From: RGIG250 sp045616885
GTDB taxonomy: Bacteria > Bacillota > Negativicutes > Selenomonadales > Selenomonadaceae
Reading direction: 5' to 3'
Assembly: GCA_045616885.1 (NCBI GenBank)
Contig: JAZLHS010000121.1
Location: forward strand, 1-22,857
Length of the DNA: 22,857 nucleotides
Position numbers and translations under genes: made by a program. Under the pieces are notes generated by a model, which was not told the origin of the DNA, made no database searches, and saw only the letters and a program-made list of their open reading frames with translations. Shown here in pieces: positions 1 through 7,699 of the stretch; positions within the stretch are counted from its first letter, which is position 1, and each line of letters opens with the position of its first letter.

Positions 1-46
1 TAATTTCTTACCGACAGGTCGCTTAAGGATTAGGATATCTGCTAGC

Positions 47-80
47 AAAAAGGGCCCCGCCGAAAGGCGGGAGCCTTTTT
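47..80. terminator. Rho-independent terminator (bidirectional)
   Basis: A GC-rich stem (53-61 pairing with 66-75, one bulged A at 72) closes on a GAAA tetraloop at 62-65. It is flanked by five As (47-51) and five Ts (76-80), so it can act in either direction. On the minus strand it lies about 140 nt beyond the stop of the giant GT41 gene and would end the leftward operon. On the plus strand it could end a gene lying left of the window. Confidence 0.85.
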
Positions 81-110
81 ATGTAGTCATAAGCTTTCAA
101 AAAATGGTGT

Positions 111-150
111 TTCCGGATTGGAAGGTGGCCTAGCGAAGCTGGTGGATGAG
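111..150. repeat. Degenerate palindromic repeat unit
   Basis: The sequence (…gaaggtggcctagcgaagct…ggatgag) matches the right half of the unit at 5366-5414, but its left arm has decayed to a short ttcc/ggaa pair. With the unit at 171-221 it fills most of the gap between the terminator and the GT41 stop codon. I see no gene in 81-218. Confidence 0.5.
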
Positions 151-170
151 CACCTATTATCCAGCCAATA

Positions 171-221
171 ACATTCCCCCTTGGGGAATGTGGCCGAGCA
201 TAGCGAGGTCGGACGAGGTTA
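171..221. repeat. Palindromic repeat unit overlapping a stop codon
   Basis: The left arm is an inverted repeat (acattcccc … ggggaatgt), followed by a second small stem (ggccgag…) and the tail ggacgaggtta. The layout is the same as the unit at 5366-5414. The final TTA (219-221) is the complement of the TAA stop of the GT41 gene, so the repeat supplies that gene's stop codon. Confidence 0.65.
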
Positions 222-3200
222 TAAGCAACGATTCTTATCATACCACTCATCATATAGCCGACGATAGGCAGACTCCAGGGCAGACACATACCCCGGAGTA
301 TCCATGAGCTTTGAATTCAGCATAGTATTTCTTAGAGTACGATGGTAGTTATCTAATCGAGGAATATCCGTAGCTAACGCAACAGCCTTTTCTATGTAAT
401 CCTCCGGTGAATCAGCCAGCAGCTCCGGTACACCGGCGGCGGTCAGGAAGGAGTCGGCAAAACGAGCAGAATGTTCCTTGCCTTTCATAGCAATTACCGG
501 TACGCCCATGTAGAGTGCATCTGCCGTGGTGCCGCCTCCGGGGTAGGGGAAGGAATCAAGATGAATGTCAACATCAAGATACCGGTTCATATACGTATCT
601 GTGCCGCACTCGATGATGACCCTGCTTATATCAAAGTCAAGCTGCGCCAATCGCTGATAGACATGGAGCATACATTCCCGGTCAATAAAAATCTGGGATT
701 TGATGAGGAGTCGGGACTTCTCGACCCGGTTAAGTATTTCTTTCCAAAGTTTTAGCACATCATCATTTATTTTTCTGAATGTGTTGAAGCTACCAAAGAG
801 AATACTCCCAGTTTTCGTAACTGGTGCATATTGGGGAACAGGAACATCACTGCGACCGGTGTAGCAGAACATACTGGGAAGATACAGAAGCTTCTCACTG
901 AATAGGTTTCCCGGATTTGTTGATGGAGGATCTGCGGCTTCATCGGTGAGGAAGTAGTCTGTGTCTTTTAGTCCGGTTGTAGTCATGTAGCCAAGGCCGG
1001 AAATCTGGACAGGGGCAACACGGGCGGCAAAGAGGCTGACCCCGCCATCTACGGTGTGACCGGAAAAATCCACCAGTACATCTACCTGATGTTTGCGAAG
1101 AATCTTTACCTGTTCGTCGTAGTTTTTTCCGGACAGATTGATGAAAGCATCAGCTTGCTCTTCAATCATCTCTGTATAATTGTCACGAGCTTTGTTGAGT
1201 GAGAAACAGGTAACAGAGAAATTCTCTCTGTCATAGCCGGCAACAAGCTGGTAAATAAACCAGAACATGACATGGTGGTGAAAATCAGCAGACATGTAGC
1301 CGATACGAAGTTTGTTGGGCCGCTTTTTGGGAGGACGGATAGTAGCTTTTTTAACCTTTTCCAGCAGTTCATTATACCGGAAATGCTGTGCAGCTCTGTC
1401 CTCCGGGGTCATTCCGCCGAAATTATAGCTCATCAGCCATCCACTGTATATTGTATTGCGGCGGTCTGTTGGAAGAACTTCTACAGAACGACGGTAGAAT
1501 AGGTGCGTAGTTTGGCTATAGGAAAGATCAAGAAGTTTTATACCGACCTTCATGTAGAAGTCGGAGATGAGTGTTTGTCTTTCGTCTAAAATAGTATAAG
1601 ATTCTTCGCCGTATGGTGGGGTGTCAAGCGGATTTATTACTTTTGCTGGTGTATCTACTGGGTAGTCGCTAGTATCTTCTCCCAATAAGGACAGCCCAAG
1701 GTAAGCGGTAACGAGAGCCCGTATATGATAAACCCGGTCATGATAGGATTCGGAAAGAATATAGAGATATTTTGCCAAAGCAGACGGAGCAGGAAATCCG
1801 GCTCGGCTTGCTTCATCGCTGATGACGGAGAGTCGGTACTCTGTTTTTTCTACGGGAGAAAGGTTAGCCGGAGGATCATAGTCGGAGCGGTTGGCAGCGG
1901 ATGAGATGAGCTGACTGGCGGTATTCAGTAATGGCTGAAGCCAGATTATAGATTTCTCGGCTTTACCGGTACGGGCAAAGATGTTGCCCAGTATGCCGTG
2001 ATCATCCGGGGAAAGCTGGCTGCCGTAGCCGGAGAGGCGGTAGGCGGAAATAATTGCGGCAGAGAATTCGCCCCTATAGACATATTGTCGGCATATTTCT
2101 GACAGCGCAGCATATTGTGAGGTGATGGTATTTGTCCCCAGTTTTTCGGCAAAGAATCTGTTGAGAATCAGTTCAAGACTATTTTCCAGATGAGCGGCGT
2201 ATCTGACACAAGCCTTTGCCTTAAACGTGTCATGGGGAATGTAGCAGTTTTCATCACTGATTGCGGATGGTAGGGGAATATCCGTGTATTCCCGAAGCAA
2301 GGAATGGTGACTGTGGGGAAGCACTAGCAGGCTCTCTGTATAATCGGTGCTACTGACTATATTGATGGTATCACGGGTGTCGATAGCTGTTTCTACTGGA
2401 GCAGACATCCCAGGCTCTATCAGAGAGAATTCCAGTGGAGATATGGAAAGGGCTTTGTCAGCAGAGGATACGGTGAAACGGTCGCTGATGATATAGTCTA
2501 CTTCATTGAGTCCTGTCGTGTTGGTGTAACTGATGCCGCCGATAATGATAGGGGCAGGCTTGTACATCAGCACAGGCAGAGTAGCTCCATCATTGGAGTA
2601 TCCTGATAAATCGATAAGTATGTCTATGTCAGAAGCGTGAATCTTTTCGGCAATAGCTTGTGGCGAGTCAAGCCCGAGAGAGGTAATGTAGACAAATTCA
2701 TTGGCAATACCTCTGAATTCCGCTGTGTAGCTGTCAGATGTGCCAATGAAGAAAAGAGTGAGCTGATAGCGCTGCCGGTCAAGTGAGGCCAACATCGGGT
2801 AGAGGGATTTCGCTAAATCAGAATTGTAGAAATCGTAAGAAATAAAGCCGAGACGGATGGTACCGTCTTCTTTTTTTGTCTCATTTTCGCTTGCTGTTTC
2901 AGATTGCCGGTTGAATCGCCGCAGGATGTCATCGTGGCTGTAGGAATACGGCTCCGGAGCAAACAGCTCGCGGATAAGGTCGGCAGACTTTTCTGCTTCC
3001 TGATGTATTACTTGTTTGTCGCACTCGTTAAGTATTAGTTCCTCGACCTTATTACAGATTTCAGCAGACTTATGGTTGATGTCAACGGACTCTCGTTCTG
3101 CCCATGATAGTAATTCTTGGGCGGTTTTACCCCTCCGGTCTCTGACCTTACGGCCTTCGACCACCTCCCCTAGAGGAGAGGCGTACTCATAAAGGCCCCC

Positions 3201-5339
3201 ATTTAGGGGGGCTGTCGGCGAAGCCGACTGGGGGGTAACTGCCGAAGGCGACGGATGAGGTTGGTTGGACTGAGCGGTAACTGTAGAAGGCTCCCATTGA
3301 GGGGAGCTGTCAGCGAAGCTGACTGAGGGGTGCAGTCGCTGCATGACACTAAGACAATTTATTGCTTCTCGTCTCCTGTTAGCGGAGCCTGTGTAGTAGG
3401 TGAGAGCGACTTCTTTATAACACTCGGCTGCTGCAAGCAAAGCCTGTTCATCTGCATTTTTTGCAACAGAAATCTGATCGGCAATGGCAAGTGCCGATTG
3501 ATTATCTCCAGATTCTAAATACTTGTGCATTTCCTCACACAGAGAATTTAGCTGTTCTGAAGAAGAGGCTGAAGCAGTCTCCAGCTGCAGATAGTCCTCA
3601 TAAATGGCTTCAAAGAATGGCTCTAGTTCGGCCATATATTGCTTGCCGTCCATGAGGATGGAGTTTTCCAGCATTGTCCGGACATTCTGATGCAGTGCCT
3701 CGATGGTATCGATATCCGAAGCAATAAGGCAGGCTCTGTCAATATAGTCTTCAACAGTAGCGCAGGCCAGTTCACCAAGGCCGATATTCTGCAGGATGCT
3801 GTAGCCAAAGCGGGCATGATGAGTCTCGCCGATGAGAGAAATAACAGGGACGCTCATGTAGAGGGCATCCATGGTAGTGGCACCACCGCCGTATGGGAAG
3901 GTGTCAAGAGCAATATCCATGTCGGCATAGACATCAAGATAGTCTCGCGAGGAGCCGCGTAGGTCAAGGCGGGACATATCGAAGCCGAAGGATTTTAGCC
4001 TGTTTTTCATGAATTCCCTATCCATGGGGTCAACAAAAGCATCGCCTTTTAGTATGAGACGACTATTTGGCACCCTGTCGAGTATTTTTTTCCACGTAAT
4101 GAGCACATCGTCATTGGCTTTAGCCAAGGCATTGAAGCTGCCGAAAGTAACATAGCCGTTTTTTCTTGCTGGGGCATGGAGGGATGATGCTGGGCGTGGA
4201 TGAAGATGACTGTAGCTCCAGTGGGAGTGGGGCAGGACAAGCAATTTCTCCTTAAAGAGAGGGTGTTCATAGATGCCTGGCTCTTCTGCGCCGGATAGGT
4301 AAACGTCGCTGAGGAAATAGTCTATAGCATCAAGACCGATAGTGGAAAAATAGCCGATACCGCTTATGATGATGGGAGCCGGTTTGTAGGCAAGGACGCC
4401 AAGAATCGAGTTCTTTGTATGACCGGACAAATCAACGAGGATGTCAAGATTGTCGGCAGCCAACAGCTTTGCAGCCGTTTCGTAGGAGAGATTGGCAATG
4501 TTCCGCCAGCCATCGACACAGGCTTTCAGCTCTTCACTGTAGATGTCTTCGATGGTTCGGTTATAGGCATATATCTCAAACTTTTCCCGATTGGCACAGG
4601 TGAACATAAATCGTGAGAAATAAAGAACTACATGCTCATGAAGGTCGGGGGAAATGTAACCAATTCTGATTTTCCGGGATTGCTCGGTGGAGAGACCGGC
4701 TCGTATATTAACCCGGTGCCGTAAAGGTAATGGGCTAATATTGGTGGTTGTACCAACAACTTCCTGGTAATGGAAATGCTTTTCTGCTAAGTCAGTAGGA
4801 TCATAGGGAAGGTAGTGACTGTTGAAAAGAAAATTGTCATATTCAACAGGCGACGTATCAATGCCGTAGCGGGTGGCTGTTTCATAGGCACGGTAGTAGT
4901 TTTCAGCTGACTTGTCGGACTCGCCGCGGCCACGATATATCATTCCCATGAGATTGTAGCAGCGGACGGCATTACCGGCGGAAATGTTCTCTGTCAGTGC
5001 TTTCTCTAAAATAGGCAGGAGGCCGGAACGCTCGTGGTTATCATAGCGGACACGAGCCTGAAAGAAGTGGCTGTTGCCATCCGGCTGAAGGCGGCAGTAT
5101 TCATCAGCGTAGGTACGCGCCTCGTCCAAAAGACCGCTTTCCAAGGCAGCAACACAACGAATTCTTGCCCGCTGACCTAGCAACCCGTCAATAGCTGGTA
5201 GAGCAGTGGCAAGCTCTCTGGCATCATCGTGTTTTCCTGCCATCAGGGCATCGTATACAGCATCCTCCTGGGCGAGAAAGGAGGCTTTGTTTTCTGGTGT
5301 TGCCTTGGCAATAGCTTTTCTTGAAGTTTTTCTACTCAT
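219..5339 (-). CDS. Giant SPINDLY-type GT41 O-glycosyltransferase with three GT41-like modules
   Basis: This 1706-residue protein carries three modules resembling the GT41 (O-GlcNAc transferase/SPINDLY) family. Such enzymes transfer a sugar from a nucleotide donor to Ser/Thr of proteins in the cytoplasm. Module 1 (about 222-585, after a TPR-like region) and module 3 (about 1341-1706) both keep the His after the GYxSxD start (DLHEH, DFHHH), a GSFN…K motif and the GGG(A/T)T(T/A)DALYM donor-binding loop. Module 2 (about 826-1066) has DFYNS in place of the His motif and lacks the donor-binding half, so it is probably structural. Residues about 669-732 are encoded by palindromic repeats and form a Pro/Ser-rich linker. 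The start is the ATG preceded by AAAGGT; the gene is last in the leftward operon. A flagellin or surface-protein target is inferred from family habits, not shown here. Confidence 0.9.
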   Translation of the reverse strand: MSRKTSRKAIAKATPENKASFLAQEDAVYDALMAGKHDDARELATALPAIDGLLGQRARIRCVAALESGLLDEARTYADEYCRLQPDGNSHFFQARVRYDNHERSGLLPILEKALTENISAGNAVRCYNLMGMIYRGRGESDKSAENYYRAYETATRYGIDTSPVEYDNFLFNSHYLPYDPTDLAEKHFHYQEVVGTTTNISPLPLRHRVNIRAGLSTEQSRKIRIGYISPDLHEHVVLYFSRFMFTCANREKFEIYAYNRTIEDIYSEELKACVDGWRNIANLSYETAAKLLAADNLDILVDLSGHTKNSILGVLAYKPAPIIISGIGYFSTIGLDAIDYFLSDVYLSGAEEPGIYEHPLFKEKLLVLPHSHWSYSHLHPRPASSLHAPARKNGYVTFGSFNALAKANDDVLITWKKILDRVPNSRLILKGDAFVDPMDREFMKNRLKSFGFDMSRLDLRGSSRDYLDVYADMDIALDTFPYGGGATTMDALYMSVPVISLIGETHHARFGYSILQNIGLGELACATVEDYIDRACLIASDIDTIEALHQNVRTMLENSILMDGKQYMAELEPFFEAIYEDYLQLETASASSSEQLNSLCEEMHKYLESGDNQSALAIADQISVAKNADEQALLAAAECYKEVALTYYTGSANRRREAINCLSVMQRLHPSVSFADSSPQWEPSTVTAQSNQPHPSPSAVTPQSASPTAPLNGGLYEYASPLGEVVEGRKVRDRRGKTAQELLSWAERESVDINHKSAEICNKVEELILNECDKQVIHQEAEKSADLIRELFAPEPYSYSHDDILRRFNRQSETASENETKKEDGTIRLGFISYDFYNSDLAKSLYPMLASLDRQRYQLTLFFIGTSDSYTAEFRGIANEFVYITSLGLDSPQAIAEKIHASDIDILIDLSGYSNDGATLPVLMYKPAPIIIGGISYTNTTGLNEVDYIISDRFTVSSADKALSISPLEFSLIEPGMSAPVETAIDTRDTINIVSSTDYTESLLVLPHSHHSLLREYTDIPLPSAISDENCYIPHDTFKAKACVRYAAHLENSLELILNRFFAEKLGTNTITSQYAALSEICRQYVYRGEFSAAIISAYRLSGYGSQLSPDDHGILGNIFARTGKAEKSIIWLQPLLNTASQLISSAANRSDYDPPANLSPVEKTEYRLSVISDEASRAGFPAPSALAKYLYILSESYHDRVYHIRALVTAYLGLSLLGEDTSDYPVDTPAKVINPLDTPPYGEESYTILDERQTLISDFYMKVGIKLLDLSYSQTTHLFYRRSVEVLPTDRRNTIYSGWLMSYNFGGMTPEDRAAQHFRYNELLEKVKKATIRPPKKRPNKLRIGYMSADFHHHVMFWFIYQLVAGYDRENFSVTCFSLNKARDNYTEMIEEQADAFINLSGKNYDEQVKILRKHQVDVLVDFSGHTVDGGVSLFAARVAPVQISGLGYMTTTGLKDTDYFLTDEAADPPSTNPGNLFSEKLLYLPSMFCYTGRSDVPVPQYAPVTKTGSILFGSFNTFRKINDDVLKLWKEILNRVEKSRLLIKSQIFIDRECMLHVYQRLAQLDFDISRVIIECGTDTYMNRYLDVDIHLDSFPYPGGGTTADALYMGVPVIAMKGKEHSARFADSFLTAAGVPELLADSPEDYIEKAVALATDIPRLDNYHRTLRNTMLNSKLMDTPGYVSALESAYRRLYDEWYDKNRCL
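3145..3183. repeat. Intragenic palindromic repeat unit (inverted orientation)
   Basis: Read on the minus strand this is ctcctctaggggaggtgg followed by tcgaaggccg, closely matching the unit at 7656-7694 but in the opposite orientation. It lies in frame within the GT41 gene and encodes the stretch around SPLGEVVEGRKV. Confidence 0.7.
3193..3262. repeat. Intragenic palindromic repeat unit, long form
   Basis: An inverted pair (gcccccatttaggggggc) is followed by a second stem (gtcggcgaagccgac), ggggggt, a third small stem (gccgaaggc) and the tail gacggatgaggtt shared with the unit at 5366-5414. It is translated in the GT41 protein as the Pro/Ser-rich stretch around PHPSPSAVTPQSAS. Confidence 0.75.
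3289..3332. repeat. Intragenic palindromic repeat unit
   Basis: The layout matches the neighbouring unit: an arm pair (ctccc…ggggag), a stem (gtcagcgaagctgac), then tgaggggtg. It is translated in the GT41 protein as the stretch around HPSVSFADSSPQWE. Confidence 0.7.
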
Positions 5340-5365
5340 AATGATTACCTTTAATTGACTTAATG

Positions 5366-5414
5366 ACCTTCTCCTTTGGAGAAGGTGGCTCGCGAAGCGA
5401 GACGGATGAGGTTA
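5366..5414. repeat. Palindromic repeat unit between two genes
   Basis: The unit has a perfect arm pair (accttctcc ttt ggagaaggt), a second stem (gctcgcgaagcgag) and the tail acggatgaggtt. It ends one base before the stop codon of the GT2 gene (5416-5418) and fills most of the 76-nt gap to the GT41 start. It may affect mRNA stability or termination inside the operon, but it has no T-run and is not a standard terminator. Confidence 0.75.
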
Positions 5415-5415
5415 G

Positions 5416-6987
5416 TCAGATGTTTCGTGCCATTTCAGCTAATTCTTTCACGCCGGGCGAAGCAAATAATTTTGCAGGTATCGGCTCGCCTCTATCGAGA
5501 TGCCACCATGCCTGTTTTAATGGTTCCGTGGCATAGAGACTGATGGGAGAAGTGTTTTGTGGGCTGCCTGATTTCAGAGCGGCAGTAATACCGAAGCAGC
5601 AGGCGGCATTTAGCTCCTTTACGGCTGTTTGGGTCGTTACGGCATATTCGCCTTTCGCAAGACTGAGTAGCGGGGAGTCTGTCGGATAGCCAGCAGTCGC
5701 AGCAAAATGAGAATATACCTCCGTAAGAACCTGATATCGGTTGATTATTGGCTGCAATGACTGACAAATTATAGCTTCATCTCCAGTGCTGTACAGCTCG
5801 GCCAGCTTTTCGATGATTACCGTAGATGTATGTTTTTTCGATATTAATCTTAATAATTCCGAAAGATATTCACTGTTATATGGGTATTCTTTTAGTGAAG
5901 CTGTTATGTATTCAAGTGCTTTTATCGGATTACCTTCAATTTCGTATATCAAGCCCCGTTGAAAGTAAGAAATGGGAAGAAAATTTTCCCCGGTGTTTGC
6001 TCCGGTTACTTTGGCTGCAGGGTCAATACTTGTGTCATCTCCAGCGGTGCTATAGACTCTGAAGCCGTCATCAAACCATTTGGCAGCGGAGAGGTAATCC
6101 CTTTCACGGAAATAGCTGACTCCCAGCAGGAAGTGGAACGATGCAGTATAGGGGAATTTTTTTATAGCCTGCGCAGCCTCTGCAAAAAGACAAGAAGATG
6201 GCTGACCAAGTATGTATCGTGAAGTAAGGAGATTAATATGGGTGCTTGTCTCGTCACCGGCAATCATATCTCCAGAGGCAATATGTTTCTTCGCATGCTC
6301 AATGGCCTTCTCATAATTGCCAAGCCCGTAATAGCAGTCAGATAGATAATGGTCATCGCCAGGCTTATGGCCGCGATCGGCTATCTCCTCTAGTAAAATT
6401 TCGAGGTTGCGCTTGGTTTTCTGTTTGTTTATTGCGCTTGAATATCCTGTGTGGAGAATTCGGAGCTCTTCGTCCATAAAAATATCCCGGTGCTTCTCCT
6501 TTATGCCGGTCAATCCTTCGTGAATTTTTCCCTGATATTTTATATCAGGAAGACGACGGAACAACCTTAACTGGTAAGTGATTGATATGAGATGGTTATG
6601 CTTGTCCTGGTCTATGTTAAGGAGCTTTTGCATGACGCCAATGGTGCGGAGGCGCGGGTTAAGACGTTCCAAAAGGGGACGGACTTTTTTCGCATCATCA
6701 TCAGAGTAATACTCATCTGCATCAAAAAAAGCAATCCACTGACCAGTAGCCTTTTCCAAAGCATAATTCTTGGCAGCGGCAAAGTCGTTTATCCATTGAA
6801 AATACTCGACTCTGGCACCGCCGGCTTCAGCGATGGAGACGGTGTTGTCAGTAGAGCCGGTGTCAACTACAATTATTTCATTGGCATAGTGTTTTACGGA
6901 TTGGAGCCAGCGGCCGATGTTCTTTTCCTCGTTTTTTACAATAGTAACAGCGGAAATTCGCAGCTTACTCTCATATTTGTTACTCAT
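5416..6987 (-). CDS. GT2 glycosyltransferase with TPR-like C-terminal region
   Basis: The N-terminal third is a GT-A family 2 glycosyltransferase of the WaaE/beta-1,4-glucosyltransferase type. It has an SAVTIVKNE start, VVDTGSTDNT, a W-x-NDFAAAKNYAL stretch, and the DAD metal/nucleotide-binding motif at residues 89-91. The rest (to residue 523) is helical and TPR-like, suited to protein binding. I chose the ATG at 6985-6987: an AGGGGG ribosome site lies 9-10 nt upstream, whereas the upstream in-frame ATG (7003-7005) overlaps that site. The start overlaps the stop of the previous gene by 8 nt, indicating translational coupling. It may act with the GT41 protein on one target, perhaps by extending a sugar chain; that is inference. 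Confidence 0.88.
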   Translation of the reverse strand: MSNKYESKLRISAVTIVKNEEKNIGRWLQSVKHYANEIIVVDTGSTDNTVSIAEAGGARVEYFQWINDFAAAKNYALEKATGQWIAFFDADEYYSDDDAKKVRPLLERLNPRLRTIGVMQKLLNIDQDKHNHLISITYQLRLFRRLPDIKYQGKIHEGLTGIKEKHRDIFMDEELRILHTGYSSAINKQKTKRNLEILLEEIADRGHKPGDDHYLSDCYYGLGNYEKAIEHAKKHIASGDMIAGDETSTHINLLTSRYILGQPSSCLFAEAAQAIKKFPYTASFHFLLGVSYFRERDYLSAAKWFDDGFRVYSTAGDDTSIDPAAKVTGANTGENFLPISYFQRGLIYEIEGNPIKALEYITASLKEYPYNSEYLSELLRLISKKHTSTVIIEKLAELYSTGDEAIICQSLQPIINRYQVLTEVYSHFAATAGYPTDSPLLSLAKGEYAVTTQTAVKELNAACCFGITAALKSGSPQNTSPISLYATEPLKQAWWHLDRGEPIPAKLFASPGVKELAEMARNI

Positions 6988-7618
6988 GAGATGCTTCCCC
7001 CTCATCTGTGAGCCGTTCTTCCAGCCAGGTCAGGTAGGACATGGTTTCCGGGGAAGTGTCACCATGTTCAGCCGCTACTATGAGAGCAGCGGCTGCATCG
7101 GTATAGTCGGCAGAGCGATAAAGTGATATGCCGAGCGTTTTGAAGAATTCATTGTCTGCAACAGGAGATTCGGCAGAGATAGTGCCAAGTATCTGGGCAG
7201 CAGCCTTCCACAGATTATTATTGTAAAAGCCGGTCGCGGCTGATCGGCGTGCAGAGTCATCGGCGACAATAGGAGCCAGTAAAGCGAACTGCAGGGCAGC
7301 GGTTTCGCTGCTGCGGGATACCACAGGGTCTACAAGAGAAGTCCAGGCATCGGCGATGATGGTTCGGTTGTTGGCAACTAGTATATCGTCAATACTGCCT
7401 TTTATAAGAGCTTTAATTAGAGCTGCCATTGGAGCGTTGAGGCTATCGGCAGCAGCGGCGGCTTCTTCATTTCGCTCTCGTGCGGCAAGCTCAAGAGCCG
7501 CGATGAATAACAGACGAGTGTTAAACAGGGCAGTTTCTTCAGCTCGCGAAGAAAGTTCTGCCCATCTCTCCTCCTGAGCAAGCTGTTTTAATTCATTAGC
7601 AGTATCGTTTTTTGTCAT
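6980..7618 (-). CDS. Small helical-repeat (TPR-like) protein, paralogue of a GT2 tail module
   Basis: This 212-residue protein is Ala-rich and helical, with no glycosyltransferase domain and no signal peptide. Residues about 28-145 align without major gaps to residues about 465-585 of the upstream 753-residue GT2 protein. Shared stretches include ALELAA-ERNEEAA, MQFALLAP/LQFALLAP and W-AAA-(I/V)-GTI. It therefore looks like a copied, free-standing version of that protein's helical module. It could serve as an adaptor between glycosyltransferase and substrate, or be a remnant of a third GT2-TPR gene that lost its catalytic part. An AGAGGA ribosome site precedes the ATG. The function is not established. 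Confidence 0.8.
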   Translation of the reverse strand: MTKNDTANELKQLAQEERWAELSSRAEETALFNTRLLFIAALELAARERNEEAAAAADSLNAPMAALIKALIKGSIDDILVANNRTIIADAWTSLVDPVVSRSSETAALQFALLAPIVADDSARRSAATGFYNNNLWKAAAQILGTISAESPVADNEFFKTLGISLYRSADYTDAAAALIVAAEHGDTSPETMSYLTWLEERLTDEGEASHE

Positions 7619-7655
7619 TCTTCTTTTCCTCTAAGTAAATCAGCCAGCGTCAAAG

Positions 7656-7694
7656 CCTCCCCTCTAGGGGAGGTGCCCGAAGGGCGGAGGGGTG
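7656..7694. repeat. Palindromic repeat unit between two genes
   Basis: The unit has a perfect arm pair (cctcccc tcta ggggagg), then gcccgaagggc and ggaggggtg. It sits between the stop of the 753-residue GT2 gene (7700) and the start of the next gene (7618), and is the inverted-orientation relative of the intragenic unit at 3145-3183. Confidence 0.75.
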
Positions 7695-7699
7695 ATAAA

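Noticed and set aside
1..46. Possible 3' end of a plus-strand gene (in-frame stop at 24-26 before the hairpin)
   Set aside because: Only seven codons are visible and they match no family, so a gene cannot be supported.
3145..3332. Intragenic repeats as the boundary between two separate genes
   Set aside because: The reading frame runs through without a stop, and no ribosome site plus start for module 2 is evident after the repeats, so a single gene is the simpler reading.
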